DNA of 64,000 bases from Natrialba taiwanensis DSM 12281 (GTDB lineage Archaea > Halobacteriota > Halobacteria > Halobacteriales > Natrialbaceae): NCBI RefSeq assembly GCF_000337595.1, contig NZ_AOIL01000051.1, forward strand, positions 69,320 through 133,319. The letters are read 5' to 3'. This document shows positions 18,358 through 26,368 of the stretch, piece after piece; the stretch's first letter is position 1, and each line of letters begins with the position of its first letter. The position numbers and the translations under genes are program-made. The notes below the pieces were generated by a model. The model saw only the letters and a list, made by a program, of their open reading frames with translations. It made no database searches and was not told where the DNA came from.

Positions 18358-18488
18358 GCGACCGACGGCACAGTCTACGAAACACACCATCGAATCGCCA
18401 CGTGGCGATTCCGTCTGTACCCGCGGGTCGTACTGGGACCGACCTCGCGGCCGCAGGCTGCAGAGAACTCACATTATTTCCAGATCCA

Positions 18489-19487
18489 ATGACACGTACG
18501 AGATTGACGCCACGACTGTTCGTTCTCACACTGATCGTCGTCCTCGTGACGACAGCGATGGCCGCGACAGCAGCGACGGCGGCGACGCCCGTCTCCGAAA
18601 CGGGCGCGGACGCACAGCCGACGATCCACACGACCAGCGACCAGGGCGCACTGCTTACGACCAATGCGGACGAGACGCTCACGCTCGAGGTCCTCGAGGA
18701 AACCGACGAGACCATCACCGTCGCCATCTCTTCGACGGCCGCCGATACCGCCGGCTTTCAGGCGAACCTGAGCTACGATCCCGACGCGACGAGCGTCGCC
18801 GACTTCGCGTTCGAGGATCTCGACGGGATGGCCGAGGACAACGTCGACCCCGACACCGGTCACCTCTTCCTGACCGAGTCCGTCGTCGGAGCCGACAGCC
18901 TCGACGAACCGACCCTCGCAACGGTGACGTTTACCGTCGGCGAGGACGGTCTGGACGAACTCGAGTTCGTCGACGACGACTCGCTCGTGAGCGACAGTGA
19001 CGGCGAGGTAATCAGTGGCGAAGACGATGGAGACGACGGCGAGTCGCCGCCTGCAAGCGGTGGCGGTGGCAGTAGCGGTGACGACGATAGCTCCGGGAAC
19101 AGCGGTGGGGGCGGCGCTGGAACGAGTGATAACGGCGACGAAAACGGAGACAACACTGACGATACCGACGGCGACGGCGGTAACGAAACAGATGACGGAG
19201 CGGCCGACGGCGGGTCGGACGAATCGGGCGACAGCGACGGTGACGGAAGCGCCGGCGACGATGACGATGCCGGAACGACCGATGGCGACGACAGCGACGG
19301 CGATGCAGAGAGCGATGGCGATGACGGCGGGGTAAGCGACGATACGGACGGCGAAACGACCGACGACGGGAACGGTAGCGACGACGAGGGAAGCGACGGA
19401 CTGCCGGGCTTCACCGGTGGCATCACGCTCGGCGTGCTGGTAGCCGTCCTGGCCGTTCTCGGTGCGACGACGCGCCGGCGGGACTAA
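18489..19487 (+). CDS. Cell-surface cohesin-domain protein with PGF-CTERM anchor
   Basis: 332 residues from ATG 18489. A signal peptide (about 1-32) precedes one cohesin-like domain (about 50-170: FQANLSYDPDATSVADF, GHLFLTESVV, PTLATVTFTV). A long Gly/Ser/Asp/Thr-rich linker of about 125 residues spaces it from LPGFTGG at 305-311, a hydrophobic helix and a final RRRD, the archaeosortase PGF-CTERM signal. It lies 131 bases after the dockerin-bearing protease on the same strand. Cohesins bind dockerins, so this looks like its surface receptor; binding is inferred. Confidence 0.87.
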   Translation: MTRTRLTPRLFVLTLIVVLVTTAMAATAATAATPVSETGADAQPTIHTTSDQGALLTTNADETLTLEVLEETDETITVAISSTAADTAGFQANLSYDPDATSVADFAFEDLDGMAEDNVDPDTGHLFLTESVVGADSLDEPTLATVTFTVGEDGLDELEFVDDDSLVSDSDGEVISGEDDGDDGESPPASGGGGSSGDDDSSGNSGGGGAGTSDNGDENGDNTDDTDGDGGNETDDGAADGGSDESGDSDGDGSAGDDDDAGTTDGDDSDGDAESDGDDGGVSDDTDGETTDDGNGSDDEGSDGLPGFTGGITLGVLVAVLAVLGATTRRRD

Positions 19488-19667
19488 CGGCTCCCGTCTG
19501 TGACGGTTTTCGTTGATTTGGCTATTTTGTGGTTTCAACGGGTTTGATTAGTTGACAACACGGATACAGACGAGTTCAGTGCAACTCGACGAGCGATTAC
19601 GGAGGCGTCGGCGACGACGAACGCGACGTCGACGACGGACGTGACATTCATACGATCGGAGCGAATC

Positions 19668-19760
19668 ATGGGAACCATGAACCGAAACCAGATCATCGCG
19701 CTCGTCTTCGCGTTCCTCATGGTGACCTCGGTGTTCGCAGGCGTTCTCGCTGCATTTTAG
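19668..19760 (+). CDS. Tiny single-helix membrane protein
   Basis: 30 residues from ATG 19668, or 27 from the in-frame ATG at 19677 (MNRNQIIALVFAFLMVTSVF). It is nearly all one hydrophobic helix after a short polar, positively charged start, and ends in VLAAF. I recall similar MNRNQII-type peptides in haloarchaea, but that is from memory. It follows the cohesin gene in the same direction by 180 bases and could be a membrane peptide. Function unknown. Confidence 0.5.
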   Translation: MGTMNRNQIIALVFAFLMVTSVFAGVLAAF

Positions 19761-19897
19761 CGCGGGTACCGAGTCGGATTCGAAGACGAAACGCAGACGC
19801 CGATCGGATGACGGTCGAGATGAGACGCCCTGCCGGTCAGCGCAGGGCATATCGCTGGCGGGTAGCGATAGGTAGCACGAGAGGGAGCATCGATCTC

Positions 19898-20010
19898 ATA
19901 CGAACGACCGTTAGTGCCGGGACAGCCCCACTCGTCTGTGGCTCGGCATCCTCCATACTGTCGTCCTCCGTCCTGCGAGTGTGCCGAGAAATCAGTACAG
20001 CAGTCCGTAT
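19898..20010. repeat. Degenerate copy of the palindromic element
   Basis: The right end tacagcagtccgtat is identical to the right arm of the 81-bp elements, and the preceding gtcctgcg..gtgccg.gaaat also matches with changes. The left end (atacgaacgaccg) is a weak match to the other arm and the centre is longer and diverged. It lies 12 bases past the stop codon of the helicase gene on the minus strand. Confidence 0.6.
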
Positions 20011-20022
20011 CAGTAACCCGAA

Positions 20023-21918
20023 TTACGAACCGTCCGTCTCCCAGACATCGGCGAGCGGACTCGACGACGAACGCGACGAGTTCGATGAACTCGATGAATT
20101 CGATGAATTCGTCGCGGAGTTCGACGACCGGCCTGATCGGTGCGGTCGGCTCCCGGAACGGCCGCGACGACGTGTGTTCGGGTCCCCGTCGTCGCCCGTC
20201 GAGCGGCCCGCACCGCTTCCGGCGCGGGCGGCCTGCGGATCGAACGCTGGGAGGTCGGGGCGGGTCATACGATCGACCTGCGCACTGAACCAGTCCGGCG
20301 TGTCCGTGCGAGCGCGGTCGAACAGATCGAGGAGACTCGAGTCCGCAAGATAGGTCGCGCCGTGGTCGTCCGGCGCGCGAACGACGCGCCCGCAGGCCTG
20401 GATGATGGTTCGTAACGCGGTGCGGTAGTACCAGGCCCACTGGCCCTCCTCGAGTCGGTGAGCGACCCGCGAATCGCCGGTGTTGAGATACGGCGCTTTG
20501 CAGAGGACCTGCCAGCGACAGAGATCTCCCTTTAGGTCCAGCGCCTCCTCCATCTTCACTGAGAGAAAGACATCGGGATCGTCGCTTGCCTTCCACTCCT
20601 CCAAGTCGGCGTCGCGGCCGTCGCGATCATGAACTCGGATGCGGTCGCCGACGCCGAAATCGCGCAGGAGTTCGGCGAGCCGTTCCTGAATGTCGTAGGA
20701 GTGAGCGTGAATCAGCCCCTTTTCGTCGGGGTGGCGCTGCATGAGACGGACGATGGTGCGGGCGATGTCCGGCGTCGTTTCGTCCCGGTGCTCGTAGGTC
20801 ATTTTCCCCTGCGTCACGTCGTACAGCGGCCGGTTTTCGACGGGGAAGGTGTGGCCCACGTCGACCAGCGCGACGGCCTCGGGATCGAGTCCGACCTGCC
20901 GGCAGAAGGCCGCCTTATTGAGGATGGTCGCCGAGAGGAGGGCGAACTTGTTTCCGCGGTCCCAGACGGTGTGTGCGAGGTACTTCTCGGGGTTCATCGG
21001 TTTGATGGTCAGGGGGCCGCCCCGCGCCTCGTCGGTACCGTCGTCCGTTCCGTCGCCGGTATCGCCCGCGTGCGGCTCGGATTGATCGACCAGCCACGTC
21101 GTCGGACTCTGCGGGTCGCGGTAGTCCGAGACGAACCAATCGAGTTCGCCGATGAGTTCCTGGAGGCGGTCGCGTTCGCGCACCTCGCGGGGCGACAGCG
21201 ACTCCTGGGCGAGCAGGTCGTCCTTCCGGCGGGTGCAGGTCTGTTCGAGGTTGTCGGCGTAGCGGACGACGCGTTCGATGCCGTCGATCTGCGGGACGCG
21301 CAGGTCGTCCCAGAAGGGGACGGTTCTGGGGCCGAGTTGGATCGTCGCGTACATTTCGGCCCACTCGGCGAGGCCGTGGGCTTCGTCGATGACGACGACG
21401 TCGCGCTTGCGAAAGACCTCGCTGCCGGCGGTCTGCATGAAGTACGCGAGCGTCATCGCTGCGATTTCCCGGTTCGAGGCGATGGCGCGGTCCGAGAAGT
21501 ACGGACAGCGGTGTTTGACCGAGCAGTCGTAGCCGCGCTCGCGAACGCAGGGAGCCTGATTGACCGGCGTGTTGCGCTCCTCTGGGAGGATGCAGGTGTA
21601 GTTCGATTTCCCCCGAATGACGTTCAGGTCGGCGAGCAGGTCGTCGGCCGCAACGTCGTCGAGTTGAGACACCTGCGGCGTCGTGTAATAGGCTCCCGCG
21701 GCCTCGCTTGGGTCGGCGTCCTCGACGGTCCGGGCACAGCCGGCGACGGCGCGGGCCAGAAGGGACTTGCCGCTGCCGGTCGGCGCGCGAACGAGCACTA
21801 CGTCGTTGCCGGCCGCGAAGGCATCGCGAATGTCGCGGAGGGCCTGCTCCTGGTTCCCCCGGTAACTGGGGGCCGGAAAAGCGTCGAAGAGCCGATCGGG
21901 ATTCACCGTCTGACTCAC
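20023..21918 (-). CDS. XPD/Rad3-family ATP-dependent DNA helicase
   Basis: 631 residues, GTG start at 21918. Walker A APTGSGKS (45-52), an Fe-S domain with Cys109, Cys124, Cys132 and Cys138, DEAH box at 178-181, and a second helicase domain with RIRVHDRDGRD and QACGRVVRAPDDHGATYL (motif VI). Fe-S superfamily-2 helicases of this type unwind DNA 5' to 3' and act in repair. The last 50 residues are an odd Ser/Asn-rich tail (NSATNSSNSSSSSNSS) made from a short DNA repeat near 20080-20112. Named Rad3-like rather than XPD, as haloarchaea carry several. Confidence 0.9.
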   Translation of the reverse strand: MSQTVNPDRLFDAFPAPSYRGNQEQALRDIRDAFAAGNDVVLVRAPTGSGKSLLARAVAGCARTVEDADPSEAAGAYYTTPQVSQLDDVAADDLLADLNVIRGKSNYTCILPEERNTPVNQAPCVRERGYDCSVKHRCPYFSDRAIASNREIAAMTLAYFMQTAGSEVFRKRDVVVIDEAHGLAEWAEMYATIQLGPRTVPFWDDLRVPQIDGIERVVRYADNLEQTCTRRKDDLLAQESLSPREVRERDRLQELIGELDWFVSDYRDPQSPTTWLVDQSEPHAGDTGDGTDDGTDEARGGPLTIKPMNPEKYLAHTVWDRGNKFALLSATILNKAAFCRQVGLDPEAVALVDVGHTFPVENRPLYDVTQGKMTYEHRDETTPDIARTIVRLMQRHPDEKGLIHAHSYDIQERLAELLRDFGVGDRIRVHDRDGRDADLEEWKASDDPDVFLSVKMEEALDLKGDLCRWQVLCKAPYLNTGDSRVAHRLEEGQWAWYYRTALRTIIQACGRVVRAPDDHGATYLADSSLLDLFDRARTDTPDWFSAQVDRMTRPDLPAFDPQAARAGSGAGRSTGDDGDPNTRRRGRSGSRPHRSGRSSNSATNSSNSSSSSNSSRSSSSPLADVWETDGS

Positions 21919-22098
21919 GGACCGGCCGACTCCTAAAGGCTACGGAGCGTCGCTCGTGCTGAACCGTTCGGCTGCAGTGACCGAGTTCAGGCGAGCGATC
22001 GTGAACTCGTCAGTGCGGGTCGAATCGGCGGTAGGGGGTGGATACTCGGGGGTAACTGACCGATTACAAATACGGATTCCGTCCTCGGATTGACGTGC

Positions 22099-22198
22099 GG
22101 AAGGGTCGCTCAGCGGTAGAGCACCGCGGTGCCAGCCGACACTGTCCCTGGCCCGCGGCGGCAGCATGCCTCGTGGCGTTCAAATCCCACCCCTTCCG
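22099..22198 (+). tRNA. Atypical tRNA-like gene (tRNA-Gly GCC-like, probably a pseudo-tRNA)
   Basis: A perfect seven-base acceptor stem (GGAAGGG 22099-22105 with CCCTTCC 22191-22197), a normal D arm (GCTC AGCGGTA GAGC) and a T arm with TTCAAAT are present, and a TATA-like ttacaaata lies about 30 bases upstream. The middle is abnormal: the anticodon region continues into an 11-bp hairpin (CCGCGG-t-GCCAG against CTGGC-CCGCGG), an extra GGCA-gca-TGCC hairpin fills the variable region, and the T stem has one extra C. An 18-base intron after GCCA would give a five-pair anticodon stem, but I see no bulge-helix-bulge. Confidence 0.4.
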
Positions 22199-22445
22199 TG
22201 TACGGTTGCGGGCAACATGACCGTTCCCGTTGCCATTGCCGCCACACGACGGGCGGCTTGCGTGTCCATGGCTCGCGTTCGATCTGGCTAACGCGAACGC
22301 GGGCGATGACTCATGTCTCTTCCGAGGATCGTTCGGTACCGAGCGGTGTTGCGTTGTAATTGGAGTTCATGTCCTATCCACGTCCGCCTTCCTGCTGTAT
22401 CTTCGTGCTCCGCCTTCCTGCTCCGCCGTCGTACTCAGATCAAAG
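22199..22445. other. Intergenic stretch with no feature seen
   Basis: Between the tRNA-like structure and the zinc-ribbon gene I find no conserved frame, no strong hairpin and no clear promoter. Confidence 0.4.
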
Positions 22446-22715
22446 CTACGGGTGTTTCGAGGACGAACGTGACGCCGGAGCCACCCGCGAGTTCTCGTGA
22501 TCGACCCGTTCGAGCCGAGCGATATCGTCGGCAGTCGGGTTGTCGGGAACGACATCGAGACAGGGGTAACACAGCAGGTGATCCGTCCCGTCCTGCAGTT
22601 CGAGCATGATCGCCGAGCCATCGCTGCCGTCGTTTTCGCCGAAGGTCCAGAGGTTGGCGACGCCGCCGGCGACGGTGACCGGTCGCCCGCAGCCGTCGCA
22701 GGCGTTCGGTGTCAT
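22446..22715 (-). CDS. Small zinc-ribbon-like protein
   Basis: 89 residues from ATG 22715. Two cysteine pairs, CDGCGRPV near the start and CYPCLDVVP in the middle, would hold one zinc. Between them lies a beta-rich NLWTFGENDG...AIMLELQDGT. The tail is polar. This matches a haloarchaeal hypothetical family. It is divergent from the cysteine-cluster gene at 22795, sharing an 80-base control region. Confidence 0.72.
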   Translation of the reverse strand: MTPNACDGCGRPVTVAGGVANLWTFGENDGSDGSAIMLELQDGTDHLLCYPCLDVVPDNPTADDIARLERVDHENSRVAPASRSSSKHP

Positions 22716-22794
22716 ATCCGATGGTTGTTCCGAGCGCTGAAAGTCGTTCCCCCGCGACCGACGAATTATATGGATCGTCGCGGTATCGCCGACT

Positions 22795-23877
22795 ATGGAG
22801 GTGCACTGTGACGGCTGTGCTGGCTGTTGTATGGACTGGACAGCACTCATCGAGCGCGACGGCGACGGGAGCGAGAACGGAACCGAACTCGAGTGCGGCG
22901 CAGATGGCGAGAGTGACAGTGCCGAAGCGGGGCTCTCGGAACCGGGCTCGCGCGGTCGGTTCGGCGATTCGGACGCGGACGCGACGAATCGACCTCCGTT
23001 CGACTCGGACGCCAACTTCGTCCCGCTCACCCGCGAGGAGGTCCGAACCTTTCTGGACCGAGGGCTGGCCGCCGCGATGACGCCTCGGTTCTGGCACGCC
23101 CGCGACGAGAGCGAAGCGGTCGAAATCGACGGTCACGCCGTCGCCGCAATCGCGGACCGCCCGGTCTTCTTCGTCGGCCTCCGGAAACCGCCGAAACCCG
23201 TCGCCCCCTTCGGCCGCGCGGAGCCGACGTGGCTCCCCACCTGCGTCTTCCTCGATCCGACGACGCTCCAGTGTCGCATCCACGGCGACGAGCACTTTCC
23301 AACCGAGTGCGGGGCCTATCCCGCCCACAATCTCGAACTCGACCAGGAAACCGAGTGCGAGCGCGTCGAAGACGCCTTCGGCGGCGACCGACTGGTCGAC
23401 GACCGCGTCACCGACGACGAAATCGCGGACGGGCCGCTACTCGGCTTGCAGGCTATCGGCGAGAAACTCTTCTGTCATCCTCAGCCAACCGAACTCGAGG
23501 GCGTCATCGATCGTCTCGAGGCCGGTACCCTCCGACCGGCCGACCGTGCGGAGTGTCTCGCGGTGGCAAGCGCCTCGAGTTCAGGAACGCTGGCAGTCTC
23601 CGAATCCCACTACGAACAGGGGAAAGCGCGGGCGCTCGAGGTGATGGACGGCGACACCGGCAATGACAGTGATGACGACGATGCCGACGGTGACGCCGCA
23701 GCGGGCGAGTCGGAGACACGCTCCTGGGTCGGCCCCGCCATCCGCGAGTGGATCCGGCGCTACCGCCACCACCAGCAGTCGACACTGGGAGACGCCACCC
23801 CGCCAGCCGAACTCGCAGTCGACATCGAGGAAGCCCGTGGCGCTCCCGAGACGCCAGGCTGGGACGCACTCGAGTGA
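22795..23877 (+). CDS. YkgJ-type cysteine-cluster protein
   Basis: 360 residues. The N-terminus MEVHCDGCAGCCMDW (Cys5, 8, 11, 12) and a later CVFLD...CRIHGDEHFPTECGAYP supply the cysteines of the YkgJ/UPF0153 family, thought to bind zinc or an Fe-S cluster. An acidic insert (about 25-75) separates the first cluster from FVPLTREEVRTFLDRGL. The C-terminal third is acidic and variable. The biochemical role is unknown. Confidence 0.82.
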   Translation: MEVHCDGCAGCCMDWTALIERDGDGSENGTELECGADGESDSAEAGLSEPGSRGRFGDSDADATNRPPFDSDANFVPLTREEVRTFLDRGLAAAMTPRFWHARDESEAVEIDGHAVAAIADRPVFFVGLRKPPKPVAPFGRAEPTWLPTCVFLDPTTLQCRIHGDEHFPTECGAYPAHNLELDQETECERVEDAFGGDRLVDDRVTDDEIADGPLLGLQAIGEKLFCHPQPTELEGVIDRLEAGTLRPADRAECLAVASASSSGTLAVSESHYEQGKARALEVMDGDTGNDSDDDDADGDAAAGESETRSWVGPAIREWIRRYRHHQQSTLGDATPPAELAVDIEEARGAPETPGWDALE

Positions 23878-24033
23878 ACGAGGGCCGGCGGGTGCGGTCG
23901 TCGCTGAACTCGGCGACGTCTCTGTGAACGCCCGAGTTCAGGAGTCCAAGAGCAAAGTACTACAGTGGAGTGCAACGGGTACCCGCGGCTCAGGGACGTA
24001 ATTGATGGGAAAACGGCGATGGATCGATCGCCA

Positions 24034-24207
24034 CTAGTCCGACTTGATCTCCTCGAACTGGTCCAACAGATCCTCGGCGGATTCGCCGGCGTCGTACTCT
24101 ACGCGGCCGTGATATATCGTTCGTTCGTCATCGAAATCGGCGTCGACCCTCGACGCCTGTTGTTCGCGGCGCTCGTGTTCGTCTTCGTCATAGGCACCCA
24201 TTGACAT
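24034..24207 (-). CDS. DUF5786-type small acidic protein
   Basis: 57 residues from ATG 24207 (MSMGAYDEDEHERREQQ). It is highly charged with a conserved GRVEYDAGESAEDLLDQF end and no membrane segment. The sequence fits the small haloarchaeal DUF5786 family; function unknown. It is divergent from the DUF5784-type gene across a 130-base gap. Confidence 0.8.
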   Translation of the reverse strand: MSMGAYDEDEHERREQQASRVDADFDDERTIYHGRVEYDAGESAEDLLDQFEEIKSD

Positions 24208-24337
24208 GGCAAGTATGAACATAGTAGGGTCGGTTCGCATATCAATGTAACGGTCGTTCATATCCGAAGTCACTCACGAGGTCGGGACGGTTAGCACGTC
24301 TCGCAAAACGTATGCACGGCCGGCCCGTAACACGGAT

Positions 24338-25345
24338 GTGGCAAAGCCGCTTCGCTTTCGCTATTCGCCCACATCCTGGAGCGAGCAGCGAGTTCGACAG
24401 AAGATTCTCCAGCCACTTCGATCGAATATCGGTGCACGTGCAGTGACGCCGCAGTTCGAGATCGGTGCCGACTGGGAGACACACCGCTTCGAGATGCAAA
24501 ACGGCGACGTTGCCCTCTTTGCGCGTACCGACGACGAGGCCTACTGGATGGGCAACACCGAGACGCCCTCTTCGCTGTGGCGGACGGACAAGTACGGCTG
24601 GGACGAGATTCCCTATCACGTCTCGCGGTGGGCCCAGCGCGAACTCCTCGCGACGCTGCACGAAGGCGATCCGTGGCTCGCGGACTATCCGCACCTCTCG
24701 TGGTACTTCCTGCCAGTATTCATGTCGAAAGACGGGCGCGAATCGACGCGGGCGTTCTTCCGCCAGCACGCGGCGGGCTTTCCCGACGCGAGTCGACGGG
24801 AGGCAACACGATTCTTCGAGGAGTTTCTCACGACCGGCGTTCTCGACGAGTATCGACACGTCATGTCGGGGAAACTCGGCACCAGCGCCCACGTTGACCG
24901 CGTTCGGATGAGCGCCGCGATGGGCGAGTTCATCGCCGCCAAAATCCTCGCCGACGCGGGCTATACGGTCACGCCCGAAATCGAGGTAACGACGGGTCAC
25001 TCGCTGGATTTCCGTGCGGAGGACGAGGAGACGAACGTGCTCGTTGAGGTGACCCGTCCGCAGCCGCCGGGGAATCGAGCCGCATCCGGGCCGGTCGCAG
25101 CGGTCCGTGATACGGCGGAGACGAAGACCAACGGCCAACTCGCGGAACACGGTGGCGGCGCGGTGTTGTTCGTCGACTGCTCGAGTTTCCGCGACGACGC
25201 CTGGGCGGCGGTTCGCGGCGAGCAGCCGGACGTTCGCCACCGGCCAGCCGTCGTCTATCGGACCCGTCCGAACGGCCGCGTCGAGGGCTATCGAAAAGGA
25301 TCGGTGCCCCTCGAGTTCGGCGACGCGATCGAGTTCATCGACTGA
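24338..25345 (+). CDS. DUF5784-type protein, possible nuclease-like C-terminal core
   Basis: 335 residues, GTG start (MAKPLRFRYSPTSW). The N-terminal two thirds are unique to the family (WRTDKYGWDEIPYHVSRW; HLSWYFLPVFMSKDGRESTR). From about residue 195 a helix-strand pattern appears: MGEFIAAKILADAGYTVTPE, then HSLDFRAEDEETNVLVEVTRP. A D...E-x-T arrangement after an N-terminal helix is reminiscent of PD-(D/E)XK nucleases, although the lysine is not where expected. Palindromic element copy 2 starts on its last base. Confidence 0.72.
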   Translation: MAKPLRFRYSPTSWSEQRVRQKILQPLRSNIGARAVTPQFEIGADWETHRFEMQNGDVALFARTDDEAYWMGNTETPSSLWRTDKYGWDEIPYHVSRWAQRELLATLHEGDPWLADYPHLSWYFLPVFMSKDGRESTRAFFRQHAAGFPDASRREATRFFEEFLTTGVLDEYRHVMSGKLGTSAHVDRVRMSAAMGEFIAAKILADAGYTVTPEIEVTTGHSLDFRAEDEETNVLVEVTRPQPPGNRAASGPVAAVRDTAETKTNGQLAEHGGGAVLFVDCSSFRDDAWAAVRGEQPDVRHRPAVVYRTRPNGRVEGYRKGSVPLEFGDAIEFID

Positions 25346-25425
25346 TACGGTCTGCTGTAGCGATTTACCGGCGCAACCGCAGGACGGGCGCGGTTGCGCC
25401 GGAAATGACTTACAGCAGTCCGTAT
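25345..25425. repeat. 81-bp palindromic element, copy 2 (loop orientation B)
   Basis: The arms match copy 1 (8649-8729) except for one base, and they keep the same left/right asymmetries, so the element lies in the same orientation. The nine-base loop reads AGGACGGGC, the exact reverse complement of the loop in copy 1. It starts on the last base of a TGA stop codon, as copy 1 does, and separates convergent genes. Confidence 0.88.
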
Positions 25426-25446
25426 GACTCGCGATTCGCCGCGACG

Positions 25447-26301
25447 TTACTCGACCAATCGCTCGATCTCCGTCACCAGAATATCGCTCGCACCGGCCTG
25501 TTTCACGTCGGTGATCGTCTCGAAGACGGCTCGCTCATCGACGACTGCGTGGACGGCGACTTTCTCGCCGCCACCGTTTGCGATATCCATCACCGTCGGC
25601 CCGCCCAATCCAGGGATCACGTCGCGGACGTCGTCCAGTCGGTCCTCCGGCACGTTCATCATCAGGTAGCGCTTGCCTTCGGCCTGCTTGACCGACGCCA
25701 GCGCAGTCCGCACTTCCTGGATTTTTGGCTCCTCGCGAACGTCCTCTCGGGCGAACAGCCGCACCGAACTCGAGAGAACCTCCTCAATGATGCCGAGGCG
25801 GTTCATCTTCAGCGTCGTGCCGGTGCTCGTGATGTCGACGATGGCGTCGGAAATCTCGACGTGTGGCGTCAACTCCGTCGCGCCGGTGACCTCCACGACG
25901 TTCGGCTCGAGTCCCCGCTCCGCGAAGAACTCGCGGGTGACGTTCGGGAACTCGGTCGCGACGGTTCCGCCGGCCAGATCGGCGACCGACGTGATCGACC
26001 CGTCTTCGGGCGCGGCGAGGACGAGCCGACAGCGACCGAACTCGAGGTCGAGGAGTTCTGCCACATCCGTAACCTGTGCCTCCCGAACCTGGTCGTAGCC
26101 GGTGATTCCCATGTCCGCGGCCCCGTCGGCGACGTACTCCGGAATGTCGGCCGCGCGGGCGAAGAGCACGGAAACGTCGGGATCGACCGTATCGGCGTAG
26201 AGCTGGCGGTCCGCACCGTTCTCGAGGTGGAGCCCCGCCCGCTCTAGCAGGTCGATCGTCGGCTCGTGCAGGCGGCCCTTGTTGGGAACGGCGATTCGCA
26301 T
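25447..26301 (-). CDS. hisG: ATP phosphoribosyltransferase HisG (long form)
   Basis: 284 residues. It opens [20 protein letters not shown] and contains [13 protein letters not shown], the PRPP-binding region and [11 protein letters not shown], then a C-terminal regulatory domain (about 205-284: [21 protein letters not shown]) that marks the long, HisZ-independent form. It performs the first step of histidine synthesis and is usually feedback-inhibited by histidine through that C-terminal domain. No other his gene is adjacent. Confidence 0.95.
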   Translation of the reverse strand: MRIAVPNKGRLHEPTIDLLERAGLHLENGADRQLYADTVDPDVSVLFARAADIPEYVADGAADMGITGYDQVREAQVTDVAELLDLEFGRCRLVLAAPEDGSITSVADLAGGTVATEFPNVTREFFAERGLEPNVVEVTGATELTPHVEISDAIVDITSTGTTLKMNRLGIIEEVLSSSVRLFAREDVREEPKIQEVRTALASVKQAEGKRYLMMNVPEDRLDDVRDVIPGLGGPTVMDIANGGGEKVAVHAVVDERAVFETITDVKQAGASDILVTEIERLVE

Positions 26302-26368
26302 TACCGGTCCCTTCGGTATCGGCGGGCAACTGTCTTTTCATCGAGGCGGGTTTCGCTGGCCGAGCCGG

